A stretch of 54,019 nt of DNA from a virus: the IMG/VR virus record IMGVR_UViG_3300030329_005776, positions 25,055 to 79,073 of that record; one strand, 5' to 3'. Shown here piece by piece: positions 48,623 through 54,019 of this stretch. Every line of letters starts with the position of its first letter. Position 1 is the first letter of the stretch. The notes beneath the pieces are model-generated. The model did no database searches, had not been told where the DNA came from, and was given only the letters and a program-made list of their open reading frames with translations. The position numbers and the translations under genes were made by a program.

Positions 48623-48858
48623 AGAAATGTTTAGAAAATTGTATAAAAAAGGATAAAAAATGCGGTCAGACTGATTGTCGAGTTTGGATTGATTATGAGA
48701 AAGATTTGAACTGTTCTCTGCTCTCAGTTAAGAAACACGGCGCAATGACTTTAGAAGAGACGGCAAAGCGATTAAACTTGAGTATTGTGAGGGTGAAACA
48801 ACTTCAAGACCGCGCCTTACAAAAATTACAAAAAAACAGACGTTTAAAGGGTCTGTAA
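48619..48858 (+). CDS. Sigma-factor region 4-like regulator with cysteine cluster
   Basis: The 79-residue product has an N-terminal Cys cluster (CLENC, KKC, DC, and NC in CSLL) that may bind zinc, followed by a helix-turn-helix typical of sigma70 region 4: GAMTLEETAKRLNLSIVRVKQLQDRALQKLQK (about residues 41-72). Region 4 contacts the -35 promoter element. Such a protein lacking region 2 cannot be a full sigma factor, but could be a -35 binder or a co-activator, as T4 gp33 is for late transcription. It lies just upstream of a CTATTTAT late motif. Confidence 0.75.
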   Translation: MKKCLENCIKKDKKCGQTDCRVWIDYEKDLNCSLLSVKKHGAMTLEETAKRLNLSIVRVKQLQDRALQKLQKNRRLKGL

Positions 48859-48866
48859 CTATTTAT
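48859..48866 (+). promoter_or_regulatory. Candidate late promoter element CTATTTAT with hairpin leader
   Basis: TAACTATTTATTAAAGAA lies 52 bases before the acidic protein gene and overlaps the regulator gene stop. The leader then contains a hairpin (GCCAG-AAGTA-CTGGC, 48878-48892). The block CTATTTATTAAAGAA and the CGCC after it match the tail sheath promoter region. Confidence 0.5.
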
Positions 48867-48918
48867 TAAAGAATACGCCAGAAGTACTGGCATTATATCA
48901 TAAACAAGGAGATTTTCC

Positions 48919-49545
48919 ATGAGTGAGAACAAGAACTTATTGAAAGAAGGTACAGTTCGCCGCTTTATGAAATTGGCCGGTACACAGGCAATTGCGAGCG
49001 ACTTTTTACAAGAGACATATTACAACCGAGACGAAGAAGGGGTTTTAGAGGAAGCACCAGAAGACGAAGTTGAAGGCGAAGAGGAATTAGATGTGGAAGC
49101 TGAAGCTCCCGCTGAAGATCTCCCTGAAGAGCCACTCGGAGCAGAACTAGAGGACGCTGAAGCAGATGAAGGTGCTGATGAACTAGAGGGTTCTGTCGAA
49201 GCATTTGCACGCGATGTTTTAGAGGTATTTAAAGATGTCGCTGACAAACATGGCGTTGACGTAGAAGTCGAAGAGATGGAAGAACCAGAAGAGATTGAGG
49301 TTGGCGAAATGGAAGTTGCCCCAGAAGAGGCTGGTGAAGAAGGTGAACTAGGCCCAGAAGAAGACGTTGAAGATGAAGAGGAGGCTTTGGAACTCGCTGA
49401 AATTAACTATGTTGATGAAGAAGCACTTATGGAAACTGTCTATAAGCGAGTTGCTAGTCGCCTTATCAAAGAAAAGCGTTCTGATAAGATGGCTGATCTT
49501 TTGGCAGAGAAAATTAGCAAGCGATTAGCTAAAAAGTCGCGATAA
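48919..49545 (+). CDS. Highly acidic scaffold-like protein
   Basis: The 208-residue product starts MSENKNLLKEGTVRRFMKLAGTQAIASDFLQETYYNRDEEG. A long Glu/Asp/Ala-rich domain follows (about residues 38-170), then a basic helical C-terminus (VYKRVASRLIKEKRSDKMADLLAEKISKRLAKKS). This layout, acidic middle and basic helix end, is that of scaffold or core proteins and resembles the gp22-like protein at 4505. It carries a candidate late promoter and AAGGAG. I infer an internal head or scaffold role, far from the head operon. Direct proof is lacking. Confidence 0.7.
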   Translation: MSENKNLLKEGTVRRFMKLAGTQAIASDFLQETYYNRDEEGVLEEAPEDEVEGEEELDVEAEAPAEDLPEEPLGAELEDAEADEGADELEGSVEAFARDVLEVFKDVADKHGVDVEVEEMEEPEEIEVGEMEVAPEEAGEEGELGPEEDVEDEEEALELAEINYVDEEALMETVYKRVASRLIKEKRSDKMADLLAEKISKRLAKKSR

Positions 49546-49573
49546 TAATATTATTAACATTTTGAGGTTATAA

Positions 49574-49951
49574 ATGTATGAGTTGGTATGGTTTATAGGT
49601 GGAGCTTTCACCTACAGGTTGCTTTCAAGACTTCTTGCTTTAACTCAGGCAGCTATGGTTTTTAAAAATATTGAAGCAAATATTTTAGTTATTCTTGCTG
49701 CACTAGCTGAAGACATGTCATACATCAAAAATCTTAGATACAAATCAATGCAAGAGGCAAACGTTGATATCGAGCACATAAAGAAAAACCGCGCATCAGA
49801 CGAGGAATTTTTTGAAGCGTGGAAAGCATCTTGTATTCGCAATATTCATACTTCAGTCCCTAATTATATTAAGCCCTCATTTTCTAGTTGGAGTGAGGGG
49901 ATGGATATAATAAGTGATTTTTACAGGGACCGAAAAAATGAAAGAAAATAA
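49574..49951 (+). CDS. Membrane-anchored hypothetical protein
   Basis: The 125-residue product starts with a hydrophobic segment (YELVWFIGGAFTYRLLSRLLALTQAAMVF, about residues 2-30), then a second weaker one (ANILVILAALAEDMSYI), and ends in a charged helical domain (DEEFFEAWKASCIRNIH...). A similar arrangement occurs in other T4-like marine phages without a known function. AGGT upstream gives a weak ribosome-binding site. It overlaps the next gene by 14 bases. Confidence 0.7.
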   Translation: MYELVWFIGGAFTYRLLSRLLALTQAAMVFKNIEANILVILAALAEDMSYIKNLRYKSMQEANVDIEHIKKNRASDEEFFEAWKASCIRNIHTSVPNYIKPSFSSWSEGMDIISDFYRDRKNERK

Positions 49952-50240
49952 AAAAAGCAATATTTTAAAATGGTTCATAAAAGAGGGTGCTTTACGTCAA
50001 GAGGGTAATGTTTATTACGCACCTCGCGCATTTACAGCAAACTCTATAATAAGTTGGGCCAAACAAAAAGCACCCACCCTAAAGCAAGATGAGATAGAAT
50101 ATATTATGAAAACAATCAGGCTTTTTTTACAAAAAAAGCTTGACTTAAAGTGGGAAGGTGATAGTATAGAGATATTGTCAAAAATTGTTGACAATCCGCA
50201 TATGGAAGAATCACAGATTCAAACAAAAGGTGTCAAATGA
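49938..50240 (+). CDS. Small hypothetical protein
   Basis: From ATG 49938 the 100-residue product reads as a compact helical protein with NILKWFIKEGALRQEGNVYYAPRAFTANSIISWAK (about residues 7-41), then KTIRLFLQKKLDLKWEGDSIEI. No motif decides a function. The length and the polar surface suggest a soluble regulator or adaptor. An alternative ATG at 49914 has no better ribosome-binding site. The gene is coupled to both neighbours by overlaps (the ClpP-like start overlaps its stop as ATGA). Confidence 0.6.
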   Translation: MKENKKSNILKWFIKEGALRQEGNVYYAPRAFTANSIISWAKQKAPTLKQDEIEYIMKTIRLFLQKKLDLKWEGDSIEILSKIVDNPHMEESQIQTKGVK

Positions 50241-50914
50241 ATTACTCAAAAACAAAAACAAAAACAAAAGCCAAAGAAGAAAAACCACAGGAGGATTCTC
50301 TTGCATCTTCACCAATAATTTTACTGAATACATCAAAAGATGAAAATCCTAAATTGAGAATGGTTGGTCTCTTTGGTGATTTGGTAGAGGAAAAAGTAAG
50401 TGATTTAGTTCAAGGGCTCATGGCTCTTAAAGAATATGATATAGAAGAAGAGCGCGAAGATCCAGAAGATCCAGAATCTCCTGTGAGAGCCTTGATCTAT
50501 AAGCCAATTAATTTTAATATTTCAACATGGGGTGGTTGCGCTCGTGGCATGTTTGCTGTTTATGATACCATGCGCCATGTTAGGGAATATTGTGACATAG
50601 TGACATATGGATTAGGAAAAGTCATGTCTGCTGGCGTATTGCTTTTAGCTGCTGGCACCAAAGGTCAAAGAAAAATTGGTAAGAATTGTCGAGTCATGAT
50701 ACACAGCGTGAGAGCCGATCAGTGGGGCGCAATTCATAATCTTGAAAACGAATTTGAGGAAACAAAATGGCTCCAAGAGCAACACATCAACGCTCTTGTT
50801 GCAGAGTCAGATATGTCAAAGAAACATTTGAAAAAACTTTTAGACAGAAAAGTAAATGTTTATCTCACCGCCAAAGAAGCGGTTGAATATGGCATCGCAG
50901 ATATAATCGTTTAA
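50237..50914 (+). CDS. clpP: ClpP-like protease
   Basis: The 225-residue product has the ClpP fold: MVGLFGDLVEEKVSDLVQGLMAL (about residues 42-64), FNISTWGGCARGMFAVYDTMR (about 94-114), YGLGKVMSAGVLLLAAGTKGQR (catalytic Ser at about 131), CRVMIHSV (His at about 156) and the late LLDRKVNVYLTAKEAVEYGIADIIV, where the Asp would lie. Residues 1-30 are a Lys/Glu-rich extension. An insertion with EREDPEDPES (about 70-84) is unusual. No Clp ATPase is seen in the window, so it may use the host chaperone or act on its own, for example in head or core processing. Confidence 0.85.
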   Translation: MNYSKTKTKTKAKEEKPQEDSLASSPIILLNTSKDENPKLRMVGLFGDLVEEKVSDLVQGLMALKEYDIEEEREDPEDPESPVRALIYKPINFNISTWGGCARGMFAVYDTMRHVREYCDIVTYGLGKVMSAGVLLLAAGTKGQRKIGKNCRVMIHSVRADQWGAIHNLENEFEETKWLQEQHINALVAESDMSKKHLKKLLDRKVNVYLTAKEAVEYGIADIIV

Positions 50915-50930
50915 AAAAAGGGAGAAAATC

Positions 50931-51824
50931 ATGGGCTGGAGACACAATCTTTATAATAAAAGATCGGCTAAGAAATATAATTGGGATCCCAGTTGGTTTG
51001 AGTCGGATGATTTTGATGACAATCTTGTAGAAAAGATAAAAGACTTTCAGATGCGCCACGATTTAGACCAAGATGGATTTTGTGGCCCAATGACGTATCG
51101 AAGAATCCTTTCAGAAAGAGAAGCCCTGGGTGAAGACCTACAGGATGATGGTAAAAAATATATTATTTGTGACGGCGATAAGATTCCCATAGAATGGGAT
51201 AAGGTCAGTAATATATATGATGTTAAAAACTACGCACTGCCAAAGGGCTGTTATCGTCGGTGGAAACCTAATAAAAGAAATATTAAAATGATTATTACAC
51301 ACTTTGATGTGTGTCTTTCCGCAGCGTCTTGTAAAAGGGTGTTGCAGAAAAAGGGCATATCCAGTCACTTTGTTATTGACAATGATGGCACTATATGTCA
51401 AATGGTAGATCCTCAACATGAAGGATGGCATGCTGGTAAAAGGGCAGTCAATAGAGCTTCGATTGGGGTTGATATATCTAACGGCTATTATACAAAATAC
51501 CAATCATGGTATAGGAAAAGGGGATTTGGAAGCCGACCAGTATTAAATGATGTTGTGGTACATGGGAAGAAGTTAAAAGAATGCTTGGGCTTTTATCCAA
51601 TTCAAATAGAGGCTTATAAAACTTTAGTCAAGACCCTTTGTAAATATTATGGAATTCCGCTAGATATGCCGACAGATGTTGACGGAAAAGTATTGCGCGC
51701 CGTTAGCACACCAGTGCTGAAAGGCAAATTTGAAGGTATTGCCAACCACTTTCATGTAACAAAAGGAAAAATTGATACGGCGAATTTGGATTGGGACAAG
51801 GTATTGAAAGAACTTAAGGACTAA
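50931..51824 (+). CDS. N-acetylmuramoyl-L-alanine amidase with peptidoglycan-binding-like start
   Basis: The 297-residue product begins with a peptidoglycan-binding-like helix set (DDNLVEKIKDFQMRHDLDQDGFCGPMTYRRIL, about residues 28-60). An amidase_2 domain follows: IKMIITHFDVCLSAASCKRVLQKKGISSHFVIDNDGTICQMVD (about 117-160), HEGWHAGKRAVNRASIGVDISN, and a final GIANHFHVTKGKIDTANLDWDKVL. The three zinc ligands are likely His in THFD (about 123), a later His in NHFH (about 276) and Asp or Glu nearby (Lys/Thr/Asp in KIDT). It hydrolyses the bond between muramic acid and L-Ala. It is the third wall enzyme of the window. Confidence 0.88.
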   Translation: MGWRHNLYNKRSAKKYNWDPSWFESDDFDDNLVEKIKDFQMRHDLDQDGFCGPMTYRRILSEREALGEDLQDDGKKYIICDGDKIPIEWDKVSNIYDVKNYALPKGCYRRWKPNKRNIKMIITHFDVCLSAASCKRVLQKKGISSHFVIDNDGTICQMVDPQHEGWHAGKRAVNRASIGVDISNGYYTKYQSWYRKRGFGSRPVLNDVVVHGKKLKECLGFYPIQIEAYKTLVKTLCKYYGIPLDMPTDVDGKVLRAVSTPVLKGKFEGIANHFHVTKGKIDTANLDWDKVLKELKD

Positions 51825-51832
51825 TTATAATT

Positions 51833-53446
51833 ATGGTTGATATAAATAAATTGGTAGACGCATATTATACCCCACAAGAATTAGATTTAAATACTCTTGT
51901 GAGGCTTATTCAAGAACAGATGACGGGCTTGCAGCCACTAAACGAGAGAGCAACAAAGCCTCAAGTTTTAAGTTGGTCTTCAATTCCCGAGATTCCAGTT
52001 TCTGAGATTGGGTGGTCGCAATTAGACACGACAGAAGGGGGTGAAGAAATTCCATCGGAGCAGCGATCCCAATTGCAGAACTTTTTAAATAATATTGGCG
52101 GCGATGATTTACAATCTAAATTGCGATCACTCAATGAATTTTATGAAGGTGATGATGAGACGTTCGCACGAATGATTGATGGTGATGCAGGGGCTACAAT
52201 TTCACGAGTAATGTCTTACTTGGTGTTTTATAAGACCCTTACTACAATTATTACAAACTTTAATGCTTCATCTGCTGGATTTTCTTTTGAATCTTTCTTG
52301 GGCGTTCTTTTGGGAGGCCAACAAGTCCCTACAGGCGAAGGCACAATTGCAGACTTGAGAACGGGTGATGGCACTCCAATTAGTTTGAAATTATATTCTG
52401 AGACAAGCGTTGAGGTTGGAGGAAGTTACACCGACTTGGTTAACGACCTTACAGCAGAAGATTCTCGTGGTATGCAATATGTTGTTGTCACAAAAAGTCT
52501 AGAAGGCAAAGACCTTCAAAAGAAAGGAAGGTTAGATTTTTATAGATTTAATTTTAATTTAAGTAATGTTGTCGATATTCTTGCGTTATCAAATGTTAAG
52601 CAAAACATTCGCCTGATAGAACTCCCAGTCGAGTTTATTAAAGATCCAACAATTGATTATAATGAAGGATTACCGGCAGTTGCGTCGGGAGTTTCTGTTG
52701 AAGAGTTGGAATCCATGTTTGCTGATGGGGTCAGAAAGATAATCGGAGATGATGCAAAGGCTGAAAAACTTTTGCAAGCTCTGGATTGGGCCAATAGCGA
52801 CGTTATTTTTACATCCATAAGCGGCAAGAGAATTCCTGGTCAATCTTCATTAATGCAGAGACCATTAAGGAACCTCGTGATGGATTTGGCTACATCTGCG
52901 GAGGGAGAAGAAGGTTTATATCCCGTCGAAAACGTACCAAAGATTGTCGCTGGCCTTAATATGATTAATAATCAAGTTAAGCAATACCGATCTCAGGCTG
53001 GTGAAAGAAGAAAAGAGTCTCTTGGCAAACTTCAATTTGCAAGCGCAAAGGAGTCTTTTAATTTTTACAGAAACGCTAATGAAGAAACGCGCCGACGCGC
53101 TTTAAAAAATAGTAGAGGGTATTTATTTAGAGATGATTTTAAATTAAATAAAACAAATGTCAAACAAGTAGGTTCGCTCTCTGCTAGTGCTATACCAGAA
53201 GGCCAAGATGGTGTTTATATTGGTTCTATCCGTATTGGTGTAGCCAATGTGCAGCAAATGCTAACTAAAGTTACGGCAGCGGTTAACGAAAAAGTATTTG
53301 AAATCTTCAACAACGTAAAAGTTCTCACCACTAATATTCAAGCATATTTTGCTGGCGGTCTAAAAGAAGATACTCAAGCAGACACTGCAATTGGCGCAGC
53401 ACAAAACATTGAAACAAAGACCGAAGAAATAAAATCTGAAAAATAG
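51833..53446 (+). CDS. Large conserved marine-phage protein, possible nuclease-like domain
   Basis: I do not know a settled function for this 537-residue protein. Residues about 45-70 carry LSWSSIPEIPVSEIGWSQLD and 70-110 a helical ENLNEF-like stretch (QRSQLQNFLNNIGGDDLQSKLRSLNEFYE). The block FSFESFLGVLLGGQQVPTGEGTIADLRTGDGTPISLKLYSE (about 152-192) has the order Glu, Asp, (x)-x-Lys seen in PD-(D/E)xK nuclease folds, with S in place of the second acid. The C-terminal half has helices and RYLFRDD-like segments. The nuclease idea is speculative. It stands before the phage GroEL promoter. A virion role is also possible. Confidence 0.65.
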   Translation: MVDINKLVDAYYTPQELDLNTLVRLIQEQMTGLQPLNERATKPQVLSWSSIPEIPVSEIGWSQLDTTEGGEEIPSEQRSQLQNFLNNIGGDDLQSKLRSLNEFYEGDDETFARMIDGDAGATISRVMSYLVFYKTLTTIITNFNASSAGFSFESFLGVLLGGQQVPTGEGTIADLRTGDGTPISLKLYSETSVEVGGSYTDLVNDLTAEDSRGMQYVVVTKSLEGKDLQKKGRLDFYRFNFNLSNVVDILALSNVKQNIRLIELPVEFIKDPTIDYNEGLPAVASGVSVEELESMFADGVRKIIGDDAKAEKLLQALDWANSDVIFTSISGKRIPGQSSLMQRPLRNLVMDLATSAEGEEGLYPVENVPKIVAGLNMINNQVKQYRSQAGERRKESLGKLQFASAKESFNFYRNANEETRRRALKNSRGYLFRDDFKLNKTNVKQVGSLSASAIPEGQDGVYIGSIRIGVANVQQMLTKVTAAVNEKVFEIFNNVKVLTTNIQAYFAGGLKEDTQADTAIGAAQNIETKTEEIKSEK

Positions 53447-53447
53447 C

Positions 53448-53476
53448 TTGACAATTCCTGTATAATACATTATAGT
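53448..53476 (+). promoter_or_regulatory. Sigma70-type promoter before groEL
   Basis: TTGACA (53448-53453), 17 bases, TATAGT (53471-53476), right after the preceding stop. A leader of about 20 bases with TCGGAGG follows, so the chaperonin gene can be expressed on its own. Confidence 0.85.
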
Positions 53477-53501
53477 TTAAGAAGTCGATATCGGAGGATA
53501 A

Positions 53502-54019
53502 ATGTCACGAAAATATGAGTTTGGCACAAGCCTACATCAAAAAATATTAAATGGAGCAAACATATTAGCAGACAACGTTGCTTCAACTCTCGGCCCGAGA
53601 GGCAGAAATGTTATTTTACATCACCCTGATGAAAGTCCCGTAGTTACAAAAGACGGTGTGACGGTTGCAAAGTTTGTACAACTGGAAGATCCATTTGAAA
53701 ATGTGGGCGCACAGATTATCAAACAAGCAGCAGCTAAAACTAATTCTGAGGCTGGAGATGGAACAACAACATCTACTGTTCTTGCTAGAGCTATTCTAGC
53801 GCAAGCGCAAAGATATTTAATGGCTGGCTCCGCTCCAGTGGAACTTAAGCGAGGTATGGATAAAGCAGTAAAAGTTATTGTAGAAAATTTGGAAGATATG
53901 GCAATGCCAATCAAATCAATGGACGAGGTTGCACACATTGCTACCATTTCTGCTAACAACGATAAGGTTATCGGTAAATTAATTGCAAAAGGTGTTGACT
54001 TGGCAGGTAAAGATGGTGC
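53502..54019 (+). CDS. groEL: GroEL-like chaperonin large subunit (cut by the window edge)
   Basis: The first 172 codons are visible. They match Hsp60/GroEL: GANILADNVASTLGPRGRNVILHHPDESPVVTKDGVTVAKFVQLEDPFENVGAQIIKQAAAKTNSEAGDGTTTSTVLARAIL (about residues 18-100). The ATP-binding blocks TLGPRGRNV, TKDGVTVA and AGDGTTTST are intact. EELxRG-type VELKRGMDKAV and ATISANND follow. It should form the folding chamber. With the GroES-like gene at 37821 the phage has a complete chaperonin system, probably for its capsid protein. A strong promoter and GGAGG lie upstream. The 3' end is outside the window. Confidence 0.96.
   Translation, partial: MSRKYEFGTSLHQKILNGANILADNVASTLGPRGRNVILHHPDESPVVTKDGVTVAKFVQLEDPFENVGAQIIKQAAAKTNSEAGDGTTTSTVLARAILAQAQRYLMAGSAPVELKRGMDKAVKVIVENLEDMAMPIKSMDEVAHIATISANNDKVIGKLIAKGVDLAGKDG

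Noticed and set aside
53461-53466. TATAAT at 53461 as the -10 box of groEL
   Set aside because: It lies only seven bases after TTGACA. TATAGT at 53471 has the correct 17-base spacing.
1-54019. CRISPR arrays, insertion sequences, integrase or attachment sites
   Set aside because: I saw no repeat-spacer arrays, no transposase, and no integrase gene. The only mobile-type gene is the HNH nuclease.

Overview
This window looks like the central part of the genome of a large, AT-rich, T4-like contractile-tailed phage (Straboviridae/Kyanoviridae-like superfamily), probably marine. The virion genes follow T4 logic: prohead protease gp21, scaffold gp22, capsid gp23, neck gp13/14, gp15, sheath gp18, tube gp19, hub-assembly gp26, tape measure gp29, tube cap gp48/54 and wedge gp53. 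Every gene I can support, and all the tRNAs, lie on the + strand. The host cannot be named from the sequence. Bacterial-type promoters (TTGACA, 17 bases, TATNNT) and cell-wall hydrolases point to a bacterium, probably Gram-negative because the phage encodes a small lipoprotein.

Layout. 1-7.5 kb: head module, including a bS21-like ribosomal protein and a LamG-type surface protein, ending at a strong terminator behind the capsid gene. 7.6-25.7 kb: neck, tail and baseplate genes, several preceded by a shared CTATTTAT motif that I propose as the late promoter. 25.7-31.7 kb: replication and recombination genes (small family-A polymerase, a divergent tubulin/FtsZ-like protein, ssDNA-binding protein, UvsX/RecA, flap nuclease). 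31.7-33.7 kb: a tRNA island with Arg, Leu and Met tRNAs, one tRNA body whose anticodon arm holds a structured insert of about 116 nt, small membrane or lipoprotein genes, and an HNH nuclease. 34.3-48.3 kb: helicase, class II ribonucleotide reductase, GroES-like protein, ThyX, lytic transglycosylase, nucleotidyltransferase, a bacterial-type DNA polymerase III alpha subunit, dUTPase, GH25 lysozyme and an IMPDH-like enzyme. 48.3-54.0 kb: small regulators, an acidic scaffold-like late protein, a ClpP-like protease, an amidase, a large conserved protein and the start of a phage GroEL.

How the parts work together. The phage appears to make its own dNTPs (RNR, ThyX, dUTPase, IMPDH) and uses a C-family replicase in place of the T4 B-family polymerase. 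It carries both halves of a chaperonin, probably for capsid folding as T4 gp31 does with host GroEL, and three different peptidoglycan hydrolases. Two promoter classes can be separated by eye: sigma70-type promoters before replication and tRNA genes, two of them positioned to give leaderless mRNAs, and the CTATTTAT motif before virion genes. The least explained elements are the tubulin-like protein, the interrupted tRNA, the beta-helix/gp15 fusion and a palindrome shared by the leaders of the ssDNA-binding protein and the helicase.
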